64,000 nt of DNA from Kazachstania africana CBS 2517 (GCF_000304475.1 NC_018941.1:620001-684000); one strand, 5' to 3'; positions 38,684 through 49,585 are shown, counted from the stretch's first letter. Notes: generated from the sequence alone by a model not told the origin. A program made the numbers and translations.

Positions 38684-39898
38684 ATGACTATATCTTTACC
38701 CTTTATTACTTCGGCCCCCGGTAAAGTCATCTTATTTGGTGAACACTCTGCAGTGTATAATAAACCCGCTATTGCTGCAAGTGTCTCATCGTTGAGAACG
38801 TATTTGCTAATTTCCGAGTTAAATGAGCCGAATACAATTGAATTGGATTTCCCTGATATCGAATTCAGTCATAAATGGAATACCAATGAGCTACTGAATC
38901 TGAAGCCGTTACATTCTCATTCCAATGACGAGCAGCTCTCTGAATTACAAAAGGATCAATTAGAACCATTTCTATCTGAAATTTCAAATAAATTACATGG
39001 GCACGCTGCTTTTTGCTTCCTTTACTTATTTGTCAACATTTGCCAAGATTTGCATCACACTGCTTTGAAATTCACCCTAAGATCAACTTTACCCATTGGT
39101 GCAGGTCTAGGGTCATCTGCTTCAATATCCGTAGCGTTAGCGATGGCAATGTTAGAATTACAAGATGTCATCCCCAGGGACAAAGATCAAATTAATAAGT
39201 GGTCATACATTGGTGAAAAATGCATTCATGGCAATCCATCAGGTATAGATAATTCAGTAGCCACTCATGGTGGCGCTATTTTTTTCAAGAAAGGTGAAGA
39301 ATTCAAACAGTTACGTAGTAAAAACAAAATAGACCTTATATTAACGGACACACGTATCCCTAGATCAACAAAAGCATTAGTGGCTAACGTTAAAGCTCTC
39401 TATGATAAAGAACCAAAATTAATAGAATCAATATTAGAGTCAATGGAAACTGTCTCCCTACGTGGAGCTGACGCATTAATTAATGGTGACAATGAGACTT
39501 TACACACATTAGTAAGGATAAATCACGGCCTATTGACATCATTGGGTGTCTCGCACCCAGGCCTTGAAAAGATTAAAATCTTAAGTGACGAACTGGGTAT
39601 TGGTGAAACAAAGTTAACAGGTGCAGGAGGCGGTGGATGTGCATTCACTATATTGAAAGCAGGATACAATACCGAACAAGTACGACTATTCAAGCAAACG
39701 CTAGAAAAAGAATTAAATTATAAAACTTTTGAAACAGATTTAGGTGGGATTGGCTGCTCATTATTGAAATCTAATTCTCTAGATAAAGGAATGTTAGAAA
39801 AGATTCTATCAGTGTTCCAGAACAAAAAGACAACCTCACAAGAAATCGACGAAATTCTATTACCAAACTCTGAAACAAAGCTACCATGGATATGTTAA
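38684..39898 (+). CDS. ERG12: Mevalonate kinase Erg12
   Basis: This 404-aa GHMP-family kinase phosphorylates mevalonate with ATP in the isoprenoid/ergosterol pathway (cytosol). The N-terminal motif SAPGKVILFGEHSAVY, the ATP loop PIGAGLGSSAS near residues 136-147 and the C-terminal GAGGGGCAF near 310-318 are all intact. The catalytic Asp is in GNPSGIDNS. It is somewhat shorter than S. cerevisiae (443 aa). Position matches YMR208W and opens the YMR208-YMR219 block. Confidence 0.96.
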   Translation: MTISLPFITSAPGKVILFGEHSAVYNKPAIAASVSSLRTYLLISELNEPNTIELDFPDIEFSHKWNTNELLNLKPLHSHSNDEQLSELQKDQLEPFLSEISNKLHGHAAFCFLYLFVNICQDLHHTALKFTLRSTLPIGAGLGSSASISVALAMAMLELQDVIPRDKDQINKWSYIGEKCIHGNPSGIDNSVATHGGAIFFKKGEEFKQLRSKNKIDLILTDTRIPRSTKALVANVKALYDKEPKLIESILESMETVSLRGADALINGDNETLHTLVRINHGLLTSLGVSHPGLEKIKILSDELGIGETKLTGAGGGGCAFTILKAGYNTEQVRLFKQTLEKELNYKTFETDLGGIGCSLLKSNSLDKGMLEKILSVFQNKKTTSQEIDEILLPNSETKLPWIC

Positions 39899-40278
39899 CT
39901 AATTCATTCTTTTCCAATCCCACTTATATAATAATATAGTCAATGCAATATATATAGCCCTATAAACTTAATTGATGGGAAATAAAGTACAACCCGGGTA
40001 ATAGCTTATCGCTAGAAAAAATGACAGAAAAATTTTTGAATATAAAAGGCGAGGATCTTTTTTCTGAGTTGGTTTCTAGAGCTTTTTCTCTTTCCATTTA
40101 AAGAAACCGATACATATTATTTATGCATTCTATTCACTGTGCCATCTTTAATCTTGATAGATGATCAGAGGGGAAAAGAATAGCTAGAGAAAATTATAGC
40201 ATGAGCGTCCTCATACTGTCTAAAGTAATATACTTCATTTTGGCTTTAGTCGGTAACTGCGCAAGTGATACATACTTT
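39899..40278. other. Convergent intergenic region ERG12/YMR209C
   Basis: 380 bp between two 3' ends, containing a strong Reb1-type site (39994-40001). No gene or RNA is visible. Confidence 0.55.
39994..40001 (+). promoter_or_regulatory. Reb1-type site CCGGGTAA in convergent spacer
   Basis: CCGGGTAA is the full Reb1 consensus. It lies between the 3' ends of ERG12 and the YMR209C homologue, where Reb1 is known to act as a roadblock terminator for RNA polymerase II. Occupancy is inferred. Confidence 0.55.
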
Positions 40279-41601
40279 TTATATATAAGAATGAAATTGT
40301 AAATGTCCGTAATAACCTTGATATAAAGAATTTGTATCGGTCAAATACCCGTTCAGACCGCCCTCGCAATCATTGGAGTAGCTCTCAAAAGTGTCAGTCC
40401 ATCCTCTGATTTTTCTCAATCTCGCTAATTCTTCACCATTTAACTGTATCTTTGGTTGGGTGCCATATTTTAAAGGTCCCACATTAATCCAATGCACCTT
40501 TTTACAATATTTTTTCAATGCTTCAATAGCCTTGACATATTCGATTAAATCCTCTGCAGTATCAATGAAATAGGCTGTTATCACAAAAATCTTATCATGC
40601 TTGTTTGATACCGGCATATATACGGTAAAATCGCCCCATAGAGGATTCAAATTTTCAGGCTTCTTCACTCTTTCCAATGGAACATGCATCTCTAGCAACT
40701 GGTTCTCCAAATTTTTTTGTCCCGAATAAAACTGAACAAATGGGTAAATTCTTATATCTTTTTCCTTATAATTCATTGCAAATAAATTAGTGAGATACAT
40801 CAACCCTGACAATTCAATTGAATCCACTTTGACGTTCTGGTACGAAGTTGCTAATTGCCACGAAAGGAAACCAGCACCTGATCCTGGCACAACCAGCAAA
40901 TCATTTGAACTAACATCAAGTTTGTCTAATTGACCCTTGATGAATTTGATTATTGGTTTTCTTTCTATTTCAAAGTTTTCTGAATAATCTTTACATAAAT
41001 GGGATATTGATTCAATCACTCTAGATAGAGGGTTATTAAACATACATGTGACTTTATGATCTGGAATTTGAACCAATACCTTGGATTGTTCATCAATCCT
41101 ATAACCAAAACTGTCGCAAAGCCTCTTAATTTCTAACTTCCAATCATTTGAAATCGACGAATCAAAATAGTTTGCAAAAGTCAAATTCGATAGAATAGTT
41201 TTGATTATCTTCTTCGTAACAATTGTATTCCTATTGATACCATCTTGAACACCATCAAGTTTATCAAAATAGCCAATCACCCGTAATTGGTTGTGGACAA
41301 TGGCGTCAAAACCATTGGCTCTACTGATCAATATATTGTTTTGATCTCTCGCCCTAATACCATACTCTTCAAACGCCCTCAAAGTTTGTTTCAAATTCTT
41401 GAAAGTCGACACGTTCCCTGATTCAAATTGCAACGGTATATGCGATGTTAATTTCAGAGTGGGACTATTTATTATAATATCTTTATCAAATACCTTTTCA
41501 GAAAATACTGAAGAGACGAAATTCTTGAATCTTGCAGACCTGGCAACTATCGACATTATCAAAGTCACCAATGAAACTAAAACTAGCTTTCCTTCTGACA
41601 T
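40279..41601 (-). CDS. Putative SAM-dependent methyltransferase (YMR209C homologue)
   Basis: This 440-aa protein is in the position and orientation of YMR209C, annotated in S. cerevisiae as a putative S-adenosylmethionine-dependent methyltransferase. The glycine loop VPGSGAGFLSWQLA near residues 237-250, followed by an acidic strand end (VDSIELSG), fits a class I methyltransferase. The PGSGAG form resembles the N2227/carnosine methyltransferase group, which is a tentative link. The N-terminus begins with a hydrophobic stretch (LVLVSLVTLIMSIVA) that could be a membrane anchor. The substrate is unknown. Confidence 0.85.
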   Translation of the reverse strand: MSEGKLVLVSLVTLIMSIVARSARFKNFVSSVFSEKVFDKDIIINSPTLKLTSHIPLQFESGNVSTFKNLKQTLRAFEEYGIRARDQNNILISRANGFDAIVHNQLRVIGYFDKLDGVQDGINRNTIVTKKIIKTILSNLTFANYFDSSISNDWKLEIKRLCDSFGYRIDEQSKVLVQIPDHKVTCMFNNPLSRVIESISHLCKDYSENFEIERKPIIKFIKGQLDKLDVSSNDLLVVPGSGAGFLSWQLATSYQNVKVDSIELSGLMYLTNLFAMNYKEKDIRIYPFVQFYSGQKNLENQLLEMHVPLERVKKPENLNPLWGDFTVYMPVSNKHDKIFVITAYFIDTAEDLIEYVKAIEALKKYCKKVHWINVGPLKYGTQPKIQLNGEELARLRKIRGWTDTFESYSNDCEGGLNGYLTDTNSLYQGYYGHLQFHSYI

Positions 41602-41965
41602 GAACAGTCTAAAGCACCTTCCTTGTAAGCAAAGTTGGTTCTTAATTAGGAGGAATACGCTGCGACTAATTTTTTTTCACAACTTGACGTATATTAAAAG
41701 TGGTATCTAAACCCTGCTAAATATAGAAATAAATACACTGGACTATCTTTTACCATACTGGCAACTATATACCATAAATTACGGCATATACTATCATGTT
41801 TTTCAGCTAATCTGATGATTGCTCTATATAATCACTTTTGCATTAAAGAATATTATGACGTTTGACCGGCTTTTTCATTGCATTACGGGATGTAAATTAT
41901 ATATAACAAGTGATTCAGCCCCATACTAAAATTGTAATTCTCACTAGTTGGTAACAAGTTGTGAG
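41602..41965. other. Divergent intergenic region YMR209C/MGL2
   Basis: 364 bp of promoter DNA between two divergent starts, with a TATATATAAC element near 41898. Nothing else is recognised. Confidence 0.55.
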
Positions 41966-43300
41966 ATGCTTTTCAAGAGACACTGGGAGAATTGGTTAGT
42001 AGTGCAGCACGTCAAGTCACCTGTTGAATTGGTTTTTAAAGGACCGAATGCGATACCACCCATTTCTTTGTCAACCCTGATAGACAGGTATGTGCCAGAG
42101 TTCTCGGATGGTGCCAGGGATAAACTCAGTGCATTACTATTTAATGGTCACTTACAAACATCTTTTACAGCATTGAAGCATTTTGAAAACATTGATCAAA
42201 TTAACTATAAAAGACTGATAGTACAGTATCCCGACAAGGGAGAGGGTGCTATTGATATCGCGGTAGCTATTCATACCCCCTCCACGTATGTTCCTCCAAA
42301 CCAAGCCCCATTTGTGCCACCATTAGATGCTCATTATTCATATTTTGAGTCCGAAGACCTCAGTTTACCTTCACTGGATGATAAACCAATGCTAATTGCG
42401 ATACATGGGTTAACTGGTGGATCTCATGAAAGTTATGTACGAACAATAGTTCATAAATTAACGACTCTCCATGGGTTTGAAGCGTGCGTGATAAATTCCA
42501 GAGGTTGCTGTCAATCCAAAATTACAACACCCCAACTATACAACGGTGGCTGGACCAACGATGTTAGACATTGTGTCAAAGAATTGAGGTCTTTGTTCCC
42601 AAATAGAAAGTTTTACATGATGGGCTTTTCATTAGGTGCTTCAATATTAACTAATTACATAGGTGAAGAAGGTGCACGCTCCGATATTGAATGCTGCATT
42701 GTGTTGGGAAATCCGTGGGACCTACTTAGATCATCCTATTTCATAAACGCTTCAACTTTTGGGTCGAAAATATATTCTCCTACCATGGCCAATAATTTAT
42801 GTAAACTTGCCGTTCGACACTCTTACGCTTTGAAAGACTGCCCACTGTGGGAAGATAAGTTTCAACAAAAAATAAAAGCTGTTCGAACGATCAAACAATT
42901 TGATGACACATTTACGGGACCGATGTTTGGATATAAGGATGCGTTCGAATACTACGGAAATGCCTCCTCGTTTAAAAGAATTGAAGGAATAAGAACCCCA
43001 TTTTTAGCAATCAATGCTATAGATGATCCAGTTGTAGGCGGCCAAGAACTACCAGATGCTGAATTTCGTGAAAATCCATATACATTGATGCTGAAAACAA
43101 ATATAGGGGGACATATTGCATGGTTGAAGAACAAAAATGGCATGAGATGGTATGCAGACCCAATATGTAAATTTCTCAGAGCTTTTCATACTGAAATTAC
43201 TTTAAAAAAAATGAAACCATGTCTCGATTCTAAAGACTTGCCCAAAATTCAATATGGTCCCGTGAAAACCAGTATCCTAGAGTGGTCTGTAAATAAATAA
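41966..43300 (+). CDS. MGL2: Monoacylglycerol lipase / acyltransferase-like hydrolase (YMR210W)
   Basis: This 444-aa alpha/beta hydrolase of the Eht1/Eeb1/YMR210W group corresponds by position to YMR210W, reported as a monoacylglycerol lipase. The oxyanion region is IAIHGLTGGSHESY (about residue 143). The nucleophile elbow is GFSLGAS (Ser near 221), the acid NAIDDPVVGG (near 350) and the His GGHIAWL (near 382). The start is the ATG at 41966 (MLFKRHWENW); the open frame before it reaches only a TTG. Length matches S. cerevisiae (449 aa). Confidence 0.92.
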   Translation: MLFKRHWENWLVVQHVKSPVELVFKGPNAIPPISLSTLIDRYVPEFSDGARDKLSALLFNGHLQTSFTALKHFENIDQINYKRLIVQYPDKGEGAIDIAVAIHTPSTYVPPNQAPFVPPLDAHYSYFESEDLSLPSLDDKPMLIAIHGLTGGSHESYVRTIVHKLTTLHGFEACVINSRGCCQSKITTPQLYNGGWTNDVRHCVKELRSLFPNRKFYMMGFSLGASILTNYIGEEGARSDIECCIVLGNPWDLLRSSYFINASTFGSKIYSPTMANNLCKLAVRHSYALKDCPLWEDKFQQKIKAVRTIKQFDDTFTGPMFGYKDAFEYYGNASSFKRIEGIRTPFLAINAIDDPVVGGQELPDAEFRENPYTLMLKTNIGGHIAWLKNKNGMRWYADPICKFLRAFHTEITLKKMKPCLDSKDLPKIQYGPVKTSILEWSVNK

Positions 43301-43433
43301 AATTAGTGTAATGCTGGTAAATAATTTCAAGCATATAATGAAAAGGCGATGAGCTTTCAATCTTGAAAAAAATTAAGTAGATGATCTATATATATAGAAC
43401 AATTGTAGTAAAGTGAATAAGTCTGAAGAAGCA

Positions 43434-44843
43434 ATGCAAGAAATTATCACCATAGCAACTTCACATAGAGCTAATCATTTAGCGACCCAATTTTTCAACT
43501 GTCAAGAGCAATATCTTTATGAACAGGAGTTAGATCCAACTATCTTTCTGAACCCTACGATCGACAAGATCTCAAAAACAGCCTCCTATGCGCCAAGAGC
43601 ACTTTTATGGGAGGCTCGTTCAGGTAGTGGATCTCTAGGTATCTATGAATACACGGCCAGTACGCAAGATCACCATTTTTCCAACCCCAATGACAATTAC
43701 GATAACAGCGAACTCATCTTTACTATGCCACGAATAAAAAAATCCGAATATCAAGTTGCTATTGATTCTAGTGCAACACCGCCAAAACTAAATACTTCTA
43801 ATACCAACTACTGGTCTGACTATAATAAATTGATATATGACACATCAAGTTTGAATTTCTTGAAGGATTGGAATCACGATGTAAATGAACCGAATCTGCC
43901 CTATTTACACAATCTTCCTGAAAAACAATATAAAGAAATGGAACTTGGTATTCAAGCATTTGATTCTTCGAAAGATGAGTTTTTCGACAACCAGTTACGA
44001 GTTCAACTGGAAAACTGTGATTATTTACAAGGCTTCAATTTACTTACCGATTTGGATAACGGATGGAGTGGCTTTTCGACATCTTTATTGCGAGAGCTGA
44101 GAGATGAGGTTCCTAAGAAGTTTGTATTCTCTTGGTCTCTCAATGAAGATGACTTTTACAGTGGAACAAAAAAGGATTGCAAAAATAAAATAAAAGGCAC
44201 TGTTGCTCTAGCTGATGATTCTGACTTAGTTTTACCATTATTCACAGATTCGGCTAAATTGAGTAATTGGGAGGTAGGTGGCCAATTATGTAAAATTTTT
44301 GATTCTGTCAATTCATTATTCTCAGTAAGAGGTAGCCAAAAGCGTAAAAATATGAGTTATTTAGTCGACTTACTAACCGACAATGATGAGAAGAGAAACG
44401 TGGTTTCATCCATGTTAAATTTAGATGAAGGCATTGATTATTCATTTTGTTCAAGAATTCAATCCTACCAAGTCAAGAATGGCTATGAGCCCCATATATT
44501 TAATTACTGTCAAATATCCAGGCATGACGAGTCAGAGCTAGCCGACAAGGAAAAACCAGTTAATGCGACATCTAAATACAAGAAACTTAAAGAGCTAAAT
44601 ACCATTCCATATAATCCATCTGATACAATCCCAGAGCAATATGCGGTCAAGAAGAAATTTTCTGTAAAACTAAGTATGACTGAAAAGAACAGAGATATGT
44701 TCAAAAATTGGAGTAATTACGTTAGTAAGTATTTCCGTTTTGACGATGATAGGGAAGAACTCAAAAATGAATTAAATGATAAAGCTGCCGCTTATGAATT
44801 CGGTTGTTATTCTGATGAAGATTCCGGTGATGATGATTTATAA
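43434..44843 (+). CDS. DML1: Dml1, Misato-like mitochondrial inheritance protein
   Basis: This 469-aa protein is related to Drosophila Misato and distantly to tubulin. In yeast it is essential and affects mitochondrial DNA inheritance and morphology. The N-terminus EIITIATSHRANHLATQFFN matches the Dml1 start, so the ATG at 43434 is chosen and the upstream GTG is not. The tubulin-like LQGFNLLTDLDNGWSGF motif (near 198-214) corresponds to the Misato signature. The tail is acidic (DEDSGDDDL). It is convergent with EFR3, 72 bp apart, as in YMR211W/YMR212C. Confidence 0.95.
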   Translation: MQEIITIATSHRANHLATQFFNCQEQYLYEQELDPTIFLNPTIDKISKTASYAPRALLWEARSGSGSLGIYEYTASTQDHHFSNPNDNYDNSELIFTMPRIKKSEYQVAIDSSATPPKLNTSNTNYWSDYNKLIYDTSSLNFLKDWNHDVNEPNLPYLHNLPEKQYKEMELGIQAFDSSKDEFFDNQLRVQLENCDYLQGFNLLTDLDNGWSGFSTSLLRELRDEVPKKFVFSWSLNEDDFYSGTKKDCKNKIKGTVALADDSDLVLPLFTDSAKLSNWEVGGQLCKIFDSVNSLFSVRGSQKRKNMSYLVDLLTDNDEKRNVVSSMLNLDEGIDYSFCSRIQSYQVKNGYEPHIFNYCQISRHDESELADKEKPVNATSKYKKLKELNTIPYNPSDTIPEQYAVKKKFSVKLSMTEKNRDMFKNWSNYVSKYFRFDDDREELKNELNDKAAAYEFGCYSDEDSGDDDL

Positions 44844-44915
44844 AAAAATACGAAAAGTATCAACGTTCCTAAATAAAATATGTACAATTTAGTTAAATGC
44901 ATGCTTTTTTTCTTT

Positions 44916-47240
44916 TCAAGTTGATGAAAAAATCTTCCCTCTAGAAGGCATGACTTCAATATCTTGAGTGGCATCTTCAAAGTTATCTTCTTCTCCTTCA
45001 TACAATTCAATCAGGTCGTTAGCTGCCAATGATGCTCTCTGACCTTTTCTTGCTTTTATTTTTGTAGACTGCGATCTTGCAACATCAATCTTATCCAATC
45101 CAACAATGTCCTCCTCATCAGGATCGCGTATTTTACCTACTTCTTCATCAAGATGAGTGCTCTTAAGTTCACTCAATAGAAATGTTATATCTGTAACTCT
45201 GGATTTTACTGATTGCGAACCACGTAGAGATCGTGAATTTGACTTGCTTTTATTCCCACGGGACTTTCCAGCAATTGCGTTTTTCAGATCAGTTATTTTT
45301 GGTGTAGTTGTTCTCATAGTATTGAATGATCTAATATCGTCTGATACAAAACGATAAATGCTACCTTTATTTCTCGGTAACTCCGGAACTTGATGATTCT
45401 TGTTTATATTTAATGCGTCACCATTGAAACTATTCGATACCGTGGTTGCACTGTTAGCATCATAAGAGGTGGAGCGAAGCTGAGAATCAGATATCAAATC
45501 TGTGGTAGACCCCAAGTCTTTTCTAGAAAGCAAAACATCAGCACCTTTTTTACTATATTTGTTAGACCCCGGATCTGAGTAATAGTTTAAAAGATCATCC
45601 TTTGTAAAAAGAGCACCAGCTTCACGTTTATATTGTGTTTGTGATGCATAGTCATTTAAATTCAAAAATTTAGCGGATTCCATGTGATATAAATAGTAAA
45701 CGTAAGAAGGCACCTTTGAGGTTTCCAAAAAGTAATTTAAACCCGATAATAATGCATATTTTCCATATTTTTCAAAGACTTTGTCCATCAAATTTTTCTG
45801 GAGAGTCTCTGATTCTATCTGTGATATGGAAGAAAATAATTTTGTGATTATAAATGGTCCAGGAGATTGATTATCGACAATATTGAACAAAGCAATGACA
45901 TTTTCCTTCAAAAATGGACACATTTCAATGAATAACTCCAAATCTATAGAAGGCTCGCTCTTAAACTTGATAATCTCGTTGATATCTGTTGATAAAATTT
46001 GAAGTTTGACTTGATTCTCATCCTCTCTACCTTCCATATGTTTTTGCCCCGCAATTTCGAAACTTTTTAATCCGACTAATAGCTCATATAAAATGTCAGA
46101 AGTTTGACCTTTGTAATAATTCTTGTGGCTTAAATTCCTTATTGCTACGCGACATTCATAGACGATGTCAACATTACGGAAATTTTCCAGTTGGAAGTTC
46201 AATAGTTTTTTCATTATATCTAGCACACTTAGACCAACAAGACTCACGTCAGATTCTAATAATGACGAGATTAGCTTCAACGAAATAATTGGATCAATTA
46301 TGTCATGCTCTGTTTTGGTTGCAGTCTCTTTCAATTGACGGATAAGAAGCAAAATAACGATATATCTCAATTGCACCGGTATGCCATTGCAAACAAATTC
46401 CAGAAGCTCTTTATTTGGAGTTTTCTGTTGACATGCCAATAAAGATCTGAGCGATAAATTCAATTTATCTGTCTCTGTGGTATTAAAAAATGACTGTAAT
46501 ACTTTGACAGTACTATCAGACTCAATAATATCCATGGCATTATCCAACCCAATCATACGTGTCTGAGTTCTACTAAGTCTTCTAGTGAGAGTGGATTTAA
46601 TCTGAGGCTCTAGTGAATATGCTTTATACCGGGGATTTCTCTCTTGGAATTTCACAATTGTAAACGTGACAGCTTTATTTATGAAATGGTTTAATTTGGG
46701 GTTACTTGCCAAATTTGTCGTCACTGAAATATCCATGCAAAGTTCCACAAGAAGATCGTCATTATGGATTTTGTTATCAACGATGTTGAAGAATAACTCG
46801 ATAAAACTCGAGTAATATTTCACAAATGCAGGATCACTATTTAATAAGGTCGCATCAACGTTGGAACAGATGCTTCCAAAACATGCCTCTAGCAACTCCA
46901 CAATGCTAGAATCATTGTTAAAATTATTGTTTGACAAAACATTAATCATTATATTGAAGAAATCGTTAATGAAGACGTTTAAATTCTCTTTGCAACTGTT
47001 TATAATTTTATTCATTAAATCTAAGGTGACTGATATGTTACCAATCTTTCTCCTACTGATATCAGAACGAGATCTCTTCAATAAATAAGAACTAACTTTT
47101 TGTAACTTACTACGCCTGGAATTGACATAATAAAGCAAATAGGAGGTCTCAGATGACTTAGGCTTCTTGTCTGGTGTTCTACCAGTCGGGTAGCATTGAT
47201 TCACCAGCCTTTGATGTTTGGGAACAAAGATCAATCGCAT
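44916..47240 (-). CDS. EFR3: Efr3, plasma-membrane anchor of PI4-kinase Stt4
   Basis: This 774-aa protein tethers Ypp1 and the PI4-kinase Stt4 in patches at the plasma membrane. The N-terminus (MRLIFVPKHQRLVNQCYPTG, then PDKKPKSSETSYLLYYV) is nearly identical to S. cerevisiae Efr3 and carries the basic patch needed for lipid binding. The body is an all-helical ARM/HEAT-type fold, and the C-terminal quarter is Ser/Asn-rich and probably disordered. The start is the ATG at 47240; the frame extends upstream only to a TTG. Length compares with 782 aa. Confidence 0.95.
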   Translation of the reverse strand: MRLIFVPKHQRLVNQCYPTGRTPDKKPKSSETSYLLYYVNSRRSKLQKVSSYLLKRSRSDISRRKIGNISVTLDLMNKIINSCKENLNVFINDFFNIMINVLSNNNFNNDSSIVELLEACFGSICSNVDATLLNSDPAFVKYYSSFIELFFNIVDNKIHNDDLLVELCMDISVTTNLASNPKLNHFINKAVTFTIVKFQERNPRYKAYSLEPQIKSTLTRRLSRTQTRMIGLDNAMDIIESDSTVKVLQSFFNTTETDKLNLSLRSLLACQQKTPNKELLEFVCNGIPVQLRYIVILLLIRQLKETATKTEHDIIDPIISLKLISSLLESDVSLVGLSVLDIMKKLLNFQLENFRNVDIVYECRVAIRNLSHKNYYKGQTSDILYELLVGLKSFEIAGQKHMEGREDENQVKLQILSTDINEIIKFKSEPSIDLELFIEMCPFLKENVIALFNIVDNQSPGPFIITKLFSSISQIESETLQKNLMDKVFEKYGKYALLSGLNYFLETSKVPSYVYYLYHMESAKFLNLNDYASQTQYKREAGALFTKDDLLNYYSDPGSNKYSKKGADVLLSRKDLGSTTDLISDSQLRSTSYDANSATTVSNSFNGDALNINKNHQVPELPRNKGSIYRFVSDDIRSFNTMRTTTPKITDLKNAIAGKSRGNKSKSNSRSLRGSQSVKSRVTDITFLLSELKSTHLDEEVGKIRDPDEEDIVGLDKIDVARSQSTKIKARKGQRASLAANDLIELYEGEEDNFEDATQDIEVMPSRGKIFSST

Positions 47241-47466
47241 GATAACCCACAACTAGCAAAAGTATACCAAAACACACACAGACCGGATTGAATGACCCTA
47301 ATGTGGTTCCCTTCCTTATAGATTTATCCTTGAAATTAAAACTATTTCTTCCAGCATTACATTAAACAGAATTTTTCAGATATAAAATTTATCCGTATGA
47401 TAGAAAAAAAAAGTACTGAAGATCAAAGAAGCAGAATAAGAAGTAAGAAGACACTTTTGTATAGCT

Positions 47467-49311
47467 ATGGCACCTGTTCCAGTGTATGTGAAAGGTGGTG
47501 TCTGGTCTAATGTGGAAGATCAAATTCTGAAAGCAGCTATTCAAAAATATGGGACTCATCAGTGGAGTAAGATTGCATCGTTGCTCCATAAGAAATCTGC
47601 CAGACAGTGTGAAATACGTTGGAATGAATTTTTGAATCCACAGTTAAATTTCAGTGAGTTTAGTAAGGAAGATGATTCTAGATTATTGGACTTGGCAAGA
47701 AAGCTACCTAACCAATGGCGAACAATCAGTGGTATTATGGGGAGAACAGCACAGGTCTGTATCAACAGATACAACAGGTTGCTTTCTTCAGAGGAAGCGA
47801 TAACCGATAATGAAGCAGTTTTAGGATCATCGTTAGAGTACAAAGTGGGTGATCTTAATCCTAATGTTGATACCCAAGCGGCGTTGCCCGATAAAGATGA
47901 ATTGGAAGATGATGAACGTGAGATGCTAGCGGAAGCAAAAGCTCGTCTTTTAAACACTCAAGGTAAAAAGGCTTCTAGGAAAGTAAGAGAGAGAATGTTA
48001 GAAGAATCGAAAAGAATTGCACAGCTACAGAAGAGACGTGAATTGAAACAAGCTGGCATTAGCACCAAAATAAAAAGGGCAAACAAAAAATATACGGATG
48101 AAATCGATTATAATGAAGATATCATATACGAACAAGTTCCTTTACATGGAATTTATGATACAAAGGAGGAAGATGAAAGAACGCAAAATGAGTTGGATGA
48201 GTTTCATGCTCTAGTAAGGAAAAGAGGGTTACATGAGAAAGACCAAAGGAGAGAAACTGTTAGATTGCCTGAAAAGAAGGGAAAATATCAGGGTAAGAAA
48301 AGGAATAGGGAAGAGGCTGAGGTGGGTGATACTATTCAGAGAGGTGGTAAATCAGTGGAGTACGACACCTTCAGAGTAGCTTCTGGCTTCAAACTTAGTG
48401 CGCCGGGTTCAACTACCGAAAATACTTTAGGTAATGAGAAAGATATTTCTAGTAAAAGAAGGAAGCTCTTAGAAACTAGAAATGTCGGTACCTTGTTACA
48501 TAAGGATAAATTAACTAGTCTTTCCCATAATGTCGAACAAGAAATTGAGCAAAATAATGAACAATTTCTAGAAGCAGTGAAAAGAAGACAGTTAGCGCAG
48601 CTCTTTGTAACATTACCACCGCCCAAAAACGACTTCGAGATATTACTAGAGGACGAAGAAGAGGAGAATGCTAGTGACATTGAAAACGGTGAGATTAAAG
48701 AAAAGGAAGAAGCAAACAAAACGGATAAGTACATTGAAAGTGGCGAAGAAGTCGATCTCTTGGAGAGTCAAATTTCAGAGGAGAAATCTCTTAAAAAACT
48801 GCGTACTCTAAATCTAGAATCATTGAATATGAATGAATTACCCACACCTGACTTTATCGAAAATCCAAACACATTATTCGAAGAGACATACAATGAGTTA
48901 CTGTCTAATGGCATAACAGGTGTTGCGTATGAGGTTTCAGATGATGTGTTAAGTTGCTACGATGCTGTGGATAAAGCCCTGAATACAATCACGGTTCCGA
49001 TAAGTACAGAAACAAACAGCGCCATTGTTGAACTGCCCTCAAGAGCAGTTTTAGGATCCTCAATTACTTCACAGAAGCTAAGAGTGCAATCTTTACAGAA
49101 AGAATTGAATTTCGTAAAGCCATTGAAAGAACAAAATGCATTGTTTTCTGAACAACTTTGCGGCAACAGCATACCTCAACTTTCTAGTTTGGTATCAAAA
49201 TATTACATTGATTACAAGATATACCAAAATGAGTTATATGGCCTGAAACTCAGAAAAGCTAACCTACAAGAGCAACTAAAGCTTATCACAAACAATTTGG
49301 ATACACGTTAG
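47467..49311 (+). CDS. CEF1: Cef1/Cdc5, Myb-type NineTeen-complex splicing factor
   Basis: This 614-aa core component of the Prp19-associated complex is needed for pre-mRNA splicing. Two Myb repeats occupy residues 9-58 (KGGVWSNVEDQILKAAIQKY, WSKIASLL) and 61-107 (WRTISGIMGRTAQVCINRYN). A basic, helical region follows, with the Cdc5 signature DLNPNVDTQAALPDKDELEDD. The C-terminal part is acidic and helical. It acts in the same complex as Clf1 (14128-16203). The interval after its 3' end departs from S. cerevisiae, where SCJ1 follows. Confidence 0.96.
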   Translation: MAPVPVYVKGGVWSNVEDQILKAAIQKYGTHQWSKIASLLHKKSARQCEIRWNEFLNPQLNFSEFSKEDDSRLLDLARKLPNQWRTISGIMGRTAQVCINRYNRLLSSEEAITDNEAVLGSSLEYKVGDLNPNVDTQAALPDKDELEDDEREMLAEAKARLLNTQGKKASRKVRERMLEESKRIAQLQKRRELKQAGISTKIKRANKKYTDEIDYNEDIIYEQVPLHGIYDTKEEDERTQNELDEFHALVRKRGLHEKDQRRETVRLPEKKGKYQGKKRNREEAEVGDTIQRGGKSVEYDTFRVASGFKLSAPGSTTENTLGNEKDISSKRRKLLETRNVGTLLHKDKLTSLSHNVEQEIEQNNEQFLEAVKRRQLAQLFVTLPPPKNDFEILLEDEEEENASDIENGEIKEKEEANKTDKYIESGEEVDLLESQISEEKSLKKLRTLNLESLNMNELPTPDFIENPNTLFEETYNELLSNGITGVAYEVSDDVLSCYDAVDKALNTITVPISTETNSAIVELPSRAVLGSSITSQKLRVQSLQKELNFVKPLKEQNALFSEQLCGNSIPQLSSLVSKYYIDYKIYQNELYGLKLRKANLQEQLKLITNNLDTR

Positions 49312-49585
49312 ACTCATATACAATCTATACAAATCACAAGGCAATACTAATATTCATATTAATCCATTAATTTCAGAGTCAAAACTTGTATGACAATCAA
49401 AATACTCCCAACTCCCTTCCGCTAGAGTCACCATATTCCAAGACGCTATTACTCAAATAATGATTGACTTTGGGAGTGCAGAGAGAATATATACTAACAT
49501 TATATGGGTAACAAGAAGGTCAAATTGATTAACGAAGATAAAAAGATGAAACAGTATTTTTAATACACTACCACAGAGCTCTGTT
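49312..49585. other. Intergenic region 3' of CEF1, left edge of accessory interval
   Basis: AT-rich DNA without a convincing intact frame. In S. cerevisiae SCJ1 (YMR214W) would follow here; no DnaJ-type motif was found anywhere up to the GAS3 relic. Confidence 0.5.
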
